A DNA stretch of 64,000 bases from an uncultured Eubacteriales bacterium (lineage in GTDB: Bacteria > Bacillota > Clostridia > Saccharofermentanales > UBA5734). The position numbers and the translations under genes were made by a program. The stretch covers positions 30,441 through 94,440 of the forward strand of contig CAILLO010000009.1 in the NCBI GenBank assembly GCA_903835065.1, read 5' to 3'. Below are positions 42,066-51,357 of this stretch, in pieces; within the stretch, counting starts at the first letter, position 1; the number at the start of each line of letters is the position of its first letter. The notes under the pieces were generated by a model. That model made no database searches. It had not been told where the DNA came from and saw only the letters and a program-made list of their open reading frames with translations.

Positions 42066-42989
42066 ATGACGAGCCGCAGTTACCAGCGCGGGTTCCGGAT
42101 GGCCCTGCCCTTCCTCCTCCCCAGCCTCGCGGGGATGCTCCTGTTCAGCGTGATTCCGATCGTCGTCGCCATCTTCCTCGGATTCACCGAGTGGAACGGC
42201 CTGTCGAAGATCAACCTCACTTCCGGCTTCTTCCCGATGATCGTCGACCAGTGGGTCGGCCTCAAGAACTACGGCCAGATCCTCGGTGACAAGGAATTCT
42301 GGCGCGTACTCGGCAACACGGGCTACTATATCGTCCTCTACGTCCCCTCGATTCTGATTGCGTCGACGATCGTCGCGATGATTCTCAACAGCGGGCGGAA
42401 GATGATCGGCCTCTATCGCATCCTCTACTACATCCCCGTGCTCACCTCCTGGGTGGCCGGCGCGCTGATCTGGAAATGGGTCCTCAGTCCGGACCTCGGC
42501 GCTATGAACAACATCCTTTCCTTGATCGGCATCCACGGTCCCGCCTGGCTGCAGGACAAGACCTGGGCCATGCCCGGCATCGTCCTCGCCAGCATCTGGA
42601 AGGACGCGGGATTCTTCGGTCTGATCCTCCTCGGCGGCCTGCAGGGCATCGATCCGACCTACTCCGAGGCCGCGGGCATCGATGGGGCCAACCGGCTCCA
42701 GAAGCTGTTCCGCATCACGATCCCCCTGCTGACCCCAGTTCTCTTCTTCATTCTCGTGATCACCCTGATCAACTCCTTCCAGCTGTTCCCGCAGGTCATG
42801 ATCATGACGACCGACGCGGGTCCCAACGGGGCGACTCAGTCGATGGTGGAGCGGATCTACAAATACGCCTTCAAATACTTCAAGATGGGCTATGCCTCCT
42901 CCTTCGCCTGGCTGCTGTTCCTCATCATCTTCTTCTTCACTTCGATCCAGATGAAGATGCAGGACAAGTGGGTGAACTACGATGCGTAG
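42066..42989 (+). CDS. Sugar ABC transporter permease (MsmF/LacF-like)
   Basis: 307 aa, six membrane segments. The EAA loop is YSEAAGIDGANRLQKLFRIT, and SVIPIVVAIFLGFTEWNG marks the first segment. It belongs to the MalF-type permeases of family-1 sugar importers. It overlaps the next permease gene by eight bases. The ATPase is not encoded here. The substrate is presumably an alpha-linked oligosaccharide, given the GH31 gene at the end of the operon. Confidence 0.93.
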   Translation: MTSRSYQRGFRMALPFLLPSLAGMLLFSVIPIVVAIFLGFTEWNGLSKINLTSGFFPMIVDQWVGLKNYGQILGDKEFWRVLGNTGYYIVLYVPSILIASTIVAMILNSGRKMIGLYRILYYIPVLTSWVAGALIWKWVLSPDLGAMNNILSLIGIHGPAWLQDKTWAMPGIVLASIWKDAGFFGLILLGGLQGIDPTYSEAAGIDGANRLQKLFRITIPLLTPVLFFILVITLINSFQLFPQVMIMTTDAGPNGATQSMVERIYKYAFKYFKMGYASSFAWLLFLIIFFFTSIQMKMQDKWVNYDA

Positions 42990-43815
42990 TCGAAGCAAGG
43001 GTTTCCTGTCCTCCGTCGCCTATCACCTCTTCTCCTCCTTCCTCGCCGTCGCCGTCATGGTGCCGTTCTTCTGGATGGTGATCACCTCCCTGAAGGACAA
43101 GGGCGCGATGCTGACCGTCCCGGTCCAGTGGATTCCCACCCACCCGAACCTCCTGTCCTTCGACAAGGTGATTCACCTGTTCCGCTTCGACACGGCACTC
43201 CTCAACAGCGGCATCGTCTCCGTCCTCGCCACGGCCGTCACGATCCTCTCCGCCGCCATGGCCGCCTACGGCTTCGCGAAGATCGAGTTCCGCGGCCGGG
43301 AGGGCCTCTTCCGGATCTACCTCGCCACCATGATGATCCCCTTCCAGGTCGTCCTGATTCCCCTGTTCCTCGTCATGAAGGAGCTCGGCCTGATCAACAG
43401 CTTCGTGGGGCTCATCATCCCGTCCGTCTTCAACGCCTTCGCGATCTTCATGCTCCGACAGCAGATGATGACCATCCCGAACGACTTCATCGACGCCGCC
43501 GTGCTCGACGGCGCGGGACAATACCGGGTCTTTCGTCTGATCATCCTTCCATTGACCGCACCGACGCTGATCACGCTCGGAGTCATCACCTTCATGGGCA
43601 CCTGGAACGACTATCTCTGGCCTTTGGTCATGCTGTCCGATCGCAAGAAGATGACCCTGCCGCTTGTGCTGAACGTGCTCAACGGTCAGTACACGTCGGA
43701 CTACAACGTATTGATGGCCGGAGCCCTGATTTCCATGGCGCCGATCCTCCTCCTCTATCTCATCGCACAGAAATACTTCAAGGCCGGACTGCAGGTCGGA
43801 GGCATCAAGGGATGA
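42982..43815 (+). CDS. Sugar ABC transporter permease (MsmG/LacG-like)
   Basis: 277 aa, six membrane segments, MalG type. The EAA loop is FIDAAVLDGAGQYRVFRLII, with PFFWMVITSLKDKG near the N-terminus and the typical C-terminal KYFKAGLQVGGIKG. It is coupled to both neighbours: eight bases overlap with the first permease and four bases (ATGA) with the glycosidase gene. Confidence 0.93.
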   Translation: MRSRSKGFLSSVAYHLFSSFLAVAVMVPFFWMVITSLKDKGAMLTVPVQWIPTHPNLLSFDKVIHLFRFDTALLNSGIVSVLATAVTILSAAMAAYGFAKIEFRGREGLFRIYLATMMIPFQVVLIPLFLVMKELGLINSFVGLIIPSVFNAFAIFMLRQQMMTIPNDFIDAAVLDGAGQYRVFRLIILPLTAPTLITLGVITFMGTWNDYLWPLVMLSDRKKMTLPLVLNVLNGQYTSDYNVLMAGALISMAPILLLYLIAQKYFKAGLQVGGIKG

Positions 43816-45797
43816 ACCAGACGCCACGTATCCAACAGGTCGACGGAAACCGGGTCCGCCTCACCTTCGGGCTCGAAGGCCGCTCGGTGTTCGGCACCGG
43901 CGAGCGGTTCGACGCAGTCGTCCGCAACGGGCACAGGACCGCTTTCCAGACCGTCGACCAGTTCACGGGCCAAGGGGCGTCGACCTACCTTCCGGTCCCC
44001 TTCTTTCTGACCGAGGCGGGCCAGGGCGCGTGGATCGAGACGGACCGCACGATGCAGGTCGAAATCCTGCACGATCCGGACGCCGTGCGCTGCACGGTCG
44101 TCGCGACCGTCGACCTCGGGTCGGACGGCCAGCCGCCCGCGGTGCGCTTCTATGCGGGAACGCCTTCTGAAGTGCTGGCCTCGTTCGTCCGCGACACCGG
44201 CGCACCGGTCCTGCCGCCCAAGTGGAGCCTCGGGGTCTGGATGTCGGCGAACCGCTGGAACTCGCAGGAAATCGTCGAGACCGAAGTCGCGCGGGCTCGG
44301 GATGCCGGCTACCCGGCCACCGTCGTGGTCATCGAAGCCTGGAGCGACGAATCGACCTTTCACGAATGGAATCCGGGCGTCTGGCCCGACCCGGCCGGCA
44401 TGACCGACGCGCTCCACCAAGAGGGTCTTCACCTGGTCCTCTGGCAGATACCCATCCTCAAGAAGCTCGACGCCGAACACCCCGACGCGCGTTGCGAGGA
44501 GGAGAACGCGTTCGCTGCGGAACGCGGCTACGTCGTGCGGACCGCCGACGGCGAGCCCTTTCGCATCCCCTCCGACCGCTGGTTCGCTCGCTCCATGCTG
44601 CTCGATTTCACGAATCCGGAAGCGGCCGCCTGGTGGTTCGACAAGCGTCGGCACCTGCTCGAGCTCGGCGTCGACGGCTTCAAGACGGACGGCGGCGAAA
44701 TGGTCTACGACCCGGACGCACGCTTCTTCGACGGAAGTCGCGGCACGACGATGCGCAACCGATACCCCGCCCTCTACACGAAGCGCTATGCCGACTTCAT
44801 CGGACCGGACCGCATCCTCTTCAGCCGAGCCGGGTCGACGGGCGCGCAGACGTCTCCGATGCACTGGGCGGGCGACCAGCTGTCGACCTTCGAGGAATTC
44901 CGCAGCGCCCTCCGCGCGGGTCTCTCCGCAGGATTGTCGGGCGTGCTGTTCTGGACCTTCGACGTGGCCGGATTCACGGGACCGCTACCCTCGGCGGACC
45001 TCTACCGACGCGGCACGCAGGCCGCCGTCTACACGTCGGCGCTCCAGTGGCATTCGGACATGCCGCGCGGACAGTACGGCGCGACGCTGTCGGACGCGGA
45101 GAAGATCAACGACCGCAGCCCCTGGAACATGGCCGAAGCGACCGGCGACCCGGGCCTGCTCGAAGTGGGCGTCACTCAGGCGCGCTGGCGCATGAACCTG
45201 ATGCCCCACGTCTACAACGAAGCATCGGTGTCCCTCGAGCAACGCCTGCCGCTGATGCGCCACCTGATGCTCGATGACCCGGACGACGCGGCCTGCCTCG
45301 GAATCGAGGACCAGTTCCGGTTCGGTTCCCTGCTCGTCGCCCCGATTCTCGAAGAGAACGCGACGGGGCGGTCGGTCTACCTGCCGACTGGAATCTGGAC
45401 GGACCTGTGGACGGGTGAGAAACTGGAGGGCGGACGTCGCATCGACGCGGACAGCGGACGCGAGCGGATACCCGTGTACTTGCGCGACGGCAGCGCCCTG
45501 CCGCTGAATCTTGACGGCACCCTGGCCTTCGGCTCGGACGTCGGCAACCGGCTGGACACCTACGACCACCTGACCTTCGTGCTCGGAGGGGCGTCCGGGA
45601 CCTGCGGCTTCCGGGACGACCTCGGGAACGGGTTCCGGCTGGACTGGGCGGGCGGAACCGTCAGGATCCGGGCGACGACCGGCGCGGTCCCCCCGACGTT
45701 GTTCCTGCTCTCCCGCCAGCCCCTCTCCGGCGTCGGCATATCGACGGTGGCCGTTGTGCAAGGCCCGCCCTACCGGGCCTACCGGCTCGACACCTGA
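43812..45797 (+). CDS. GH31 alpha-glycosidase (alpha-xylosidase-like)
   Basis: 661 aa, no signal peptide. The nucleophile is D293 in DGFKTDGGE, the KTDxGE form found in alpha-xylosidases and relatives rather than the WIDMNE form of alpha-glucosidases. The acid/base is D355 in MHWAGDQLSTFE. N-terminal GH31 beta-sandwich (FGTGERFDAV) and C-terminal beta domains (LLVAPILEENATGRSVYLP) are complete. It should remove alpha-linked xylose or a similar sugar from oligosaccharides brought in by the importer. The ATG overlaps the permease stop codon, so the long upstream open frame is not used. Confidence 0.92.
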   Translation: MNQTPRIQQVDGNRVRLTFGLEGRSVFGTGERFDAVVRNGHRTAFQTVDQFTGQGASTYLPVPFFLTEAGQGAWIETDRTMQVEILHDPDAVRCTVVATVDLGSDGQPPAVRFYAGTPSEVLASFVRDTGAPVLPPKWSLGVWMSANRWNSQEIVETEVARARDAGYPATVVVIEAWSDESTFHEWNPGVWPDPAGMTDALHQEGLHLVLWQIPILKKLDAEHPDARCEEENAFAAERGYVVRTADGEPFRIPSDRWFARSMLLDFTNPEAAAWWFDKRRHLLELGVDGFKTDGGEMVYDPDARFFDGSRGTTMRNRYPALYTKRYADFIGPDRILFSRAGSTGAQTSPMHWAGDQLSTFEEFRSALRAGLSAGLSGVLFWTFDVAGFTGPLPSADLYRRGTQAAVYTSALQWHSDMPRGQYGATLSDAEKINDRSPWNMAEATGDPGLLEVGVTQARWRMNLMPHVYNEASVSLEQRLPLMRHLMLDDPDDAACLGIEDQFRFGSLLVAPILEENATGRSVYLPTGIWTDLWTGEKLEGGRRIDADSGRERIPVYLRDGSALPLNLDGTLAFGSDVGNRLDTYDHLTFVLGGASGTCGFRDDLGNGFRLDWAGGTVRIRATTGAVPPTLFLLSRQPLSGVGISTVAVVQGPPYRAYRLDT

Positions 45798-45815
45798 AGA
45801 CGGTCCAACGAGGAA

Positions 45816-45849
45816 ACGAAGAAGGGCGCCGTGAGGCGCCCTTCTTCGT
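45816..45849. terminator. Bidirectional terminator between convergent genes
   Basis: ACGAAGAAGGGCGCC and GGCGCCCTTCTTCGT form a perfect 15-bp stem with loop GTGA between the GH31 gene (plus) and kbl (minus). The stem's TTCTTCGT side gives a partly T-rich tail. Confidence 0.75.
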
Positions 45850-45885
45850 GATTCGACGTAGCCGGAACATGCCGCCTTCCCGGCG

Positions 45886-47070
45886 TCACGCCTCCCGCAT
45901 CGTCTCCACGACGGTCCGGACGGCGAAATCGAGGTCTTCGTACGTGAGCGCGTCGGACACCTGGAGCCGGATCCTCGCCGCGCCCTCCGGCACGACCGGG
46001 AATCCGAAGCCGATCGCATACAACCCCTTCTCGAGCATGCGCGCGGACAGCGAGATCGCCTTCGCGGTCTCGCCGACGATCAGCGGCACGATCGCGGTCT
46101 CCCCTTCCAGCGGGTGCAGCCCCGCTTCCTTGAGCGCGCTCCGCAGGTAGGCCGCCTTCTTCCGCAGCGACCGGACGGCCTCCGGGTGCTTGTCGAGGCG
46201 CTCGACCGCGGCCTGGGCGATCGCGGTCAGCACGGGCGGCAACGCGTTGGAGAACAGGCTCGGGCGCGAGCGCTGGACGAGCAGGTCGACGACCGGGCGC
46301 CGCGCCGCGACGAATCCGCCGCCCGCCCCGCCGAGCGCCTTGCCGTAGGTGCCCGTGACGATATCGACGGTCCCCGGCAACCCGTAGTGCTCCTCGGTGC
46401 CCCGTCCCGTCGCGCCGAGCACGCCCGTCGCGTGGGAGTCGTCGACCAGGGTGGTCGCGCCGTACTGGCGAGCCAGCCCCACGATGCCGGGCAGCGGGGC
46501 GATATCCCCCTCCATGGAGAACACGCCGTCGGTGACGACGAGGCGCGTGCCGCAGTCCGCGGTCTCCCGGAGGCAGCGCTCGAGGTCGGCGAGGTCGGCG
46601 TGCCGGTAGACGAGGCGCCTCACGTCCTTGCCGACCGCCCGGCAGCCGTCGATCAGGCTGGCGTGGTTCAACTCGTCGGAAACCACGGCGTCGCCCGCGG
46701 CGAGCAGGGCGGGAATCGCGGCGGTGTTGGCGTTCCAGCAGGACGTGTAAGCGAGCGACGCCTCCTTGCCGAGGAAGGCGGCCGTGCGTTCCTCGAGACG
46801 CCGGTGCAGCACCGAGGTGCCGCAGATGAAGCGCACGCTCGCGGCGCCCGCGCCGTAGCGGAACAGCGCGGCTTGACCGGCGGCGACGAGGTCGGGTTGC
46901 GCCGCGAACCCGAGGTAGTCGTTGGAGCACATCACCAGCACGCGCCCGACGCCCTCCACGTCCGCATGCGCGGACACCGGGCCCTCCACGTACCGGAGCG
47001 TCTTGTACGTCCCCTCGAGGCGCAGCGTCTCGAGCGTCCCGTCGATCCGAGCGTAGAATCCTTCCGACAT
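45886..47070 (-). CDS. kbl: Glycine C-acetyltransferase (2-amino-3-ketobutyrate CoA ligase)
   Basis: 394 aa, alpha-oxoamine synthase family with pyridoxal phosphate. CSNDYLGFAAQPDLV, YTSCWNANTAAIPALL, DELNHASLIDG, DDSHATGVLG and the PLP lysine in TGTYGKALGG are all present. It splits 2-amino-3-oxobutanoate with CoA into glycine and acetyl-CoA, the second step of threonine degradation. The tdh gene lies just upstream in the same operon, which separates it from 8-amino-7-oxononanoate synthase. Confidence 0.93.
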   Translation of the reverse strand: MSEGFYARIDGTLETLRLEGTYKTLRYVEGPVSAHADVEGVGRVLVMCSNDYLGFAAQPDLVAAGQAALFRYGAGAASVRFICGTSVLHRRLEERTAAFLGKEASLAYTSCWNANTAAIPALLAAGDAVVSDELNHASLIDGCRAVGKDVRRLVYRHADLADLERCLRETADCGTRLVVTDGVFSMEGDIAPLPGIVGLARQYGATTLVDDSHATGVLGATGRGTEEHYGLPGTVDIVTGTYGKALGGAGGGFVAARRPVVDLLVQRSRPSLFSNALPPVLTAIAQAAVERLDKHPEAVRSLRKKAAYLRSALKEAGLHPLEGETAIVPLIVGETAKAISLSARMLEKGLYAIGFGFPVVPEGAARIRLQVSDALTYEDLDFAVRTVVETMREA

Positions 47071-47116
47071 GGCCCTTCCCTCCTTCGGTCGCCTGCGGCC
47101 GCCCTGTCCGGGTCGG

Positions 47117-48145
47117 TCACACTTCAAGCAGGACCTTGACCATCGTGCCGTTCTCCATGCCGGTGAAGCCCTCCTGTACGCGCTCCAGCGGCAGGGTGCC
47201 CGAGATCGCGGGTTCGATCGACGCGCCGTGGCGCAGCAGGAAGTCCTCGACCTGGTACCACGTTTCATACATGCGCCGGCCGGTCACGCCGTGCAGCGTG
47301 ACGCCCTTGAAGATCACCTCGTTCGACAGGTCGAGCGTGGTCTCGCCGCGCGGGATGCCGAGCAGGCTGGCGTGTCCGCCGTTCGCGATCAGCCGCAGTC
47401 CGAGACGCAGCGAGGAAGCGGCGCCGCTCATCTCGAGCAGCACGTCGGGTCCGAAGCCGCCGGTCGCGTCGAGGATCTTCGAGGCGAGGTCGGGGTCCGC
47501 GGAGTCGAAGGCATGCTGGGCGCCCATCTTCAAGGCGAGGCTGCGCTTCAGGGGGGAGGGCTCGACGACGACGATGCTCTCGGCGCCGTTCTCCCAGGCG
47601 ATGGGGACGGCGAACAGGCCGATCGCACCAGCGCCCGTGACCAGGACCTTCTTCATGTTGACGGGCTGGGACATCACGGTGTGCATCGCGTTGCCGATCG
47701 GGTCGAACAGCGCGGCGTGGCGGTCGGGGATCGCGTCGCGGACGGCCCACAGGTTGGTCGCCGGCATGACCAGCCGTTCGGCGAAGCAGCCGTCGCGGTC
47801 GACGCCGATGATCCGCACGTCGCGGCACAGGTGCCCCTCGCCGTTGCGGCAGTGGCGGCAGGTGCCGCACGTGATGTGGCCCTCGGCGGATACGCGCTGG
47901 CCGAGGCGGAAGCGGTCGACACCGGAGCCGATCTCCTCGATCGTGCCGACGAATTCGTGTCCGTAGGTGGCGGGCGGTCGGATCCGTCCTTGGGACCAGG
48001 CGTCCCACTGGAAGATATGGAGGTCGGTGCCGCAGATCCCGCAGGCCGAGACGCGGATCAGCACCTCGCCGGGGCCGGGCTTCGGGGGTTCGACGTCGAC
48101 GACCGCGCAGCCGCGGCCGGGGGAGAGCTTTCGAATGGCCTTCAT
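47117..48145 (-). CDS. tdh: L-threonine 3-dehydrogenase
   Basis: 342 aa, medium-chain zinc dehydrogenase. Catalytic residues C38, T40, H43, H63 and E64 and structural zinc cysteines C93, C96, C99 and C107 fall at the same numbers as in known Tdh enzymes. The NAD loop is VTGAGAIGLFAV. It oxidises threonine to 2-amino-3-oxobutanoate, which Kbl cleaves. The start is the ATG with GGCAGGTG upstream, inside a longer open frame. tdh-kbl is the usual order. Confidence 0.95.
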   Translation of the reverse strand: MKAIRKLSPGRGCAVVDVEPPKPGPGEVLIRVSACGICGTDLHIFQWDAWSQGRIRPPATYGHEFVGTIEEIGSGVDRFRLGQRVSAEGHITCGTCRHCRNGEGHLCRDVRIIGVDRDGCFAERLVMPATNLWAVRDAIPDRHAALFDPIGNAMHTVMSQPVNMKKVLVTGAGAIGLFAVPIAWENGAESIVVVEPSPLKRSLALKMGAQHAFDSADPDLASKILDATGGFGPDVLLEMSGAASSLRLGLRLIANGGHASLLGIPRGETTLDLSNEVIFKGVTLHGVTGRRMYETWYQVEDFLLRHGASIEPAISGTLPLERVQEGFTGMENGTMVKVLLEV

Positions 48146-48208
48146 TCGTGGACACCTGCCTTTCCTTCCCGGAACAGGAGCGGACCGGTCCATCCGCCTT
48201 GTAGCCCA

Positions 48209-48238
48209 AGTATACGCGCGTTTTTCAGGCATCCGCAA
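48209..48238 (-). promoter_or_regulatory. Promoter of tdh-kbl
   Basis: TTGCGG (48233-48238) and a strong TATACT (48209-48214) are 18 bases apart on the minus strand, leaving a leader of about 57 bases before tdh. Confidence 0.55.
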
Positions 48239-48307
48239 GACCGCTCCTGTGCGCACGGTCGTCCTCGCACGGAGGACACGTTCGCCCTGCGAGCGCTTCG
48301 CGGACCG

Positions 48308-48336
48308 TTTCGTCCGGCGGGCGGAGGAGATATAAT
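48308..48336 (+). promoter_or_regulatory. Promoter of the oxidoreductase gene at 48367
   Basis: TTTCGT (48308-48313) and a perfect TATAAT (48331-48336) are 17 bases apart; the ribosome site CAGGAGGTG follows before the ATG. Confidence 0.6.
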
Positions 48337-48366
48337 GGGGACATCCGTCCCGCAGGAGGTGCGCTC

Positions 48367-49359
48367 ATGAACCGATCCGCCGTCCGCTTCGGGATCCTGG
48401 GTCCCGGCCACATCGCCGAAAAATTCGTGACGGGCCTCGCGGTCGTCCCGGGCGCGGTCCTCCAGGCGGTCGCCTCGCGCGACGGAGCCCGCGCCGGGGA
48501 GTTCGCCGCGCGCCACGGCGCCCGACGCGCCTACGCCGGCTACGAGCTGCTGGCCGAGGACCCCGACGTCGACATCGTCTACGTCGCCACCCCGCACGCC
48601 TTCCACTGCGAGCACGCGCTGATGTGCCTCGAGCACGGCAAGGCGGTGCTTGTCGAGAAGCCGTTCGCCCTCGACGCCTCGCAGGCCCGGCGCATGGTCG
48701 AGGCCGCCCGTCGCAACCGCGTGTTTCTCATGGAGGGCATGTGGTCGCGCTTCCTTCCCGCCACGCGCAAGGCCCGCGAACTCGTCGACGCCGGGGAGAT
48801 CGGCGAGCCGCGCATGGTCTCCGCCGATTTCTCGTTCAGCCGCCCGTTCGACCCGACCTCCCGCACCCTCGACCGCGCGCTGGGCGGCGGCGGCCTGCTC
48901 GACGTCGGCATCTACCCGCTCGCCTTCGCCTCCCTGTTCTTCGGCGCCCACCCGATCGAGACGACCTCCTTCGCCCACCTCGGCCCGACCGGCGTCGACG
49001 AGCACGCCGCCCTGCTTCTCCGCTACGAGGGCGACCGCATCGCGTCGCTGACCTGCGGCGTCCAGGCCCTCGGCCCCTACGAGGCGCATGTCCTGGGCAC
49101 CCGAGGCCGGATCTCCCTGCCCGCGTTCGCGAAGGCCGAGACCGTGCGACTCTGCCACCTGGACCGGACGACCGAGGACTTCTCTTTCCCGTTCGCCGCC
49201 ACCGGCTTCGAGCACGAGATCGCGGAGGTCGTGGAGTGTCTCGCGGTCGGCCGCCTCGAGCACCCGGAGATGACCCTCGACGAGACCGTCGCGCTGCTGG
49301 AGATCATGGACGGGTTGCGCAGGAGCTGGGGGCTCGCCTATCCGGGGGAGCCGGGATGA
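48367..49359 (+). CDS. Gfo/Idh/MocA family oxidoreductase, dihydrodiol-dehydrogenase-like
   Basis: 330 aa. VRFGILGPGHIAEKFVTGL is the Rossmann loop, EKP is at 97-99 (VLVEKPFALD), and EGMWSRFLPATRKARELV with GGGGLLDVGIYPLAFASLFF places it in the trans-1,2-dihydrobenzene-1,2-diol dehydrogenase/xylose dehydrogenase branch (about 330 aa). It probably oxidises a pentose, hexose or cyclic diol with NAD(P). The stop overlaps the start of the next gene by four bases, although the products seem unrelated. Confidence 0.9.
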   Translation: MNRSAVRFGILGPGHIAEKFVTGLAVVPGAVLQAVASRDGARAGEFAARHGARRAYAGYELLAEDPDVDIVYVATPHAFHCEHALMCLEHGKAVLVEKPFALDASQARRMVEAARRNRVFLMEGMWSRFLPATRKARELVDAGEIGEPRMVSADFSFSRPFDPTSRTLDRALGGGGLLDVGIYPLAFASLFFGAHPIETTSFAHLGPTGVDEHAALLLRYEGDRIASLTCGVQALGPYEAHVLGTRGRISLPAFAKAETVRLCHLDRTTEDFSFPFAATGFEHEIAEVVECLAVGRLEHPEMTLDETVALLEIMDGLRRSWGLAYPGEPG

Positions 49360-50618
49360 GCCCGGACCCGTTTTCCCTCACGAACGGACAGGCGCGTGCG
49401 TTCCTCCTCCGAAAGCAGGGGCTGTCCGGCGCGCCGCGGTTCCACGGCCCGGACGGGGTCCGCGCCTTCATCCGTCAGGCCGGCTGCATCCAGTTCGACC
49501 CCATCGACGTGTGCGGCAAGAACGCCGAACTGGTGCTGCAGTCGCGCATCCCCGACTTCACGAAGGGCATGCTCGACCGCCTGCTCTACCAGGACCGGTG
49601 GCTCGTCGACGGCTTCGACAAGAACCTCTCGATCTACGGGATCGAGGACTGGCCGGCCTTCGCGCGCTTCCGCCACCGATACGGGTTCCACGACTGGCAC
49701 CGCGAACGCATCGACGCGGTCGAGGCCGTGGTCAGGGCCGCCCTCGAGCACAAGGACTTCGTCACGGCCAGGGACCTCCCGATCCAGGGCACCGTCGACT
49801 GGGGGTGGGGGCCGACGTCGCTCGCCCGCGCCGCACTGGAGACGTTCTATTTTCGCGGCGACCTCGCGATCCACCACAAGAAGGGCTCGATCAAGTACTA
49901 CGGGCTCGCGGCGCGCTGCTTCGACCCCGCGGCGCTCGCGGCGCCCGACCCGAACCCGACGGAGGACGACTTCGTGAAGTGGCTCGTCCTCCGGCGCATC
50001 GGTTCGGTCGGCCTGCTGTGGAACCGGCCGTCGGACGCCTGGCTCATGGTCCCCGGGTTCAAGGGCGCGCGCCGGGACGCCGTTTTCGCCGCACTGGCCG
50101 AAGAGGGTCGGATCCTGCCCTGCCGCGTCGAAGGCATCGAGGACCCGCTGTACGTCCAGGCGACCGACGAGCTCCTGTTGCGAGAGGTTCTCGCGCAGGA
50201 CGGCGAGCCCGGTCCGACGCGGGTCGAGCTGCTGGCCCCGCTCGACAATTTGCTGTGGGACCGCCGGCTCGTGCTGGCCCTGTTCGGATTCGACTACAAG
50301 TGGGAGATCTATACGCCGGTCGCCGCGCGCAAGCATGGATACTACGTCCTGCCGGTCCTGTACGGGACGCGGCTGGTCGGGCGCATCGAGCTCGCAGTCG
50401 ACAAGGAGGCGAAGCGTCTGTCGGTCGTCCGCTGCTGGCCGGAGTCGGGCGACGCCCCCGGACCGGACTTCGAGGCCGCGCTGCACGAAAGGCTCGCGCG
50501 GTTCGCGCGCTTCAACGGCGCCACGTACCGGAAGAAGAGGATTCCGGGGCCGACGAAGTCGAAACCGTTGCCCCGTGCTCGTCCGCCGATCAGCCCCTGG
50601 CGCCCCGCGCGACCGTGA
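49356..50618 (+). CDS. YcaQ-like winged-helix protein (crosslink repair DNA glycosylase family)
   Basis: 420 aa. The N-terminus SLTNGQARAFLLRKQGL, IRQAGCIQFDPIDVCGKNAE and KNLSIYGIEDWPAFARFRHR are characteristic of the YcaQ/HTH-42 family, known for unhooking DNA interstrand crosslinks. The catalytic Gln pair of the family was not verified by alignment. RVELLAPLDNLLWDRRLVLALFGFDYKWEIY is the conserved C-terminal core. The last 29 bases overlap the TrpF-like gene on the other strand. Confidence 0.85.
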   Translation: MSPDPFSLTNGQARAFLLRKQGLSGAPRFHGPDGVRAFIRQAGCIQFDPIDVCGKNAELVLQSRIPDFTKGMLDRLLYQDRWLVDGFDKNLSIYGIEDWPAFARFRHRYGFHDWHRERIDAVEAVVRAALEHKDFVTARDLPIQGTVDWGWGPTSLARAALETFYFRGDLAIHHKKGSIKYYGLAARCFDPAALAAPDPNPTEDDFVKWLVLRRIGSVGLLWNRPSDAWLMVPGFKGARRDAVFAALAEEGRILPCRVEGIEDPLYVQATDELLLREVLAQDGEPGPTRVELLAPLDNLLWDRRLVLALFGFDYKWEIYTPVAARKHGYYVLPVLYGTRLVGRIELAVDKEAKRLSVVRCWPESGDAPGPDFEAALHERLARFARFNGATYRKKRIPGPTKSKPLPRARPPISPWRPARP

Positions 50619-51192
50619 CGAACGCGGCGATTCTGGCGGCGTTCTTGAACCCCGCCGCGTCCTCGACGCCGTCGCTCGCCTCCACCGCATAGGGGCGGAG
50701 GCTCTCCAGAGCGGTCTTCAGGCGGTCCGCCGTGAGCCCCCCGGTCAGCAGGTACGGGCCATCCACGGACTGCAGGGCGTCCCAGCCGGACGTCGAGGCG
50801 TCGAGCGTCCGCAGGTCGGCGCCGGCGGCGTCCAGCGGCGCGCCCGGAACCACCAGCAGCGATTTCCAGACCTTGACGCCCACCGGCAGCAGCTTCCGGA
50901 GCGCCGCGACGTAGGTCGCGTCCTCGTGGCCGTCCAGCCGCACGGCGTGCAGCCCGCACTCGCCGGCGACCTCCGCCACGCGCTCCGCGGATTCGTCGGC
51001 GAAGATGCCGACCGGGCGGATCGAGAAGCCCAGCTCGCCGATCAGGACCGCTGCGGCCTCCGGTTCCAGGCGCCAGCGCGACGGCGTGAAGAAGAAGCCG
51101 GCGAAATCGGGGTGGCTGGCGTTCAGGGCCGCGATCTCCGCGTCGGTGCGGATTCCGCTGATCATCACGAGCGACTTCGACTGGTTGGCCAC
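50590..51192 (-). CDS. TrpF-like phosphoribosylanthranilate isomerase homologue lacking the catalytic Cys
   Basis: 200 aa from a GTG preceded by GAAGGA; an ATG at 51261 in frame is possible but its ribosome site is directly adjacent to the start. The barrel shows VMISGIRTDAEIAALN, where TrpF has KICG, so the catalytic Cys is Ser. FAGFFFTPSRW, RTLDAS (general-acid Asp kept), LLTGGLTADRL and YAVEASDGVE are TrpF-like, including both phosphate loops. No other trp genes are near. It may be a divergent isomerase for another phosphorylated amino-sugar or a weak TrpF. Confidence 0.75.
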   Translation of the reverse strand: MANQSKSLVMISGIRTDAEIAALNASHPDFAGFFFTPSRWRLEPEAAAVLIGELGFSIRPVGIFADESAERVAEVAGECGLHAVRLDGHEDATYVAALRKLLPVGVKVWKSLLVVPGAPLDAAGADLRTLDASTSGWDALQSVDGPYLLTGGLTADRLKTALESLRPYAVEASDGVEDAAGFKNAARIAAFVTVARGARG

Positions 51193-51357
51193 GCGGTCCT
51201 TCGCTCTCACGACCGCGCACTCCCGGAAAACGTCATCCTGTCCATCTTGAAAACCATCCATTCCTTCGTGGCATAAAGGAACCCGCCCTCGACGATCGGC
51301 AAGGACAGGTTCCGACGATTCGACTTGCAGGAACCGTACACCCGGAGCCCGCGCCTG

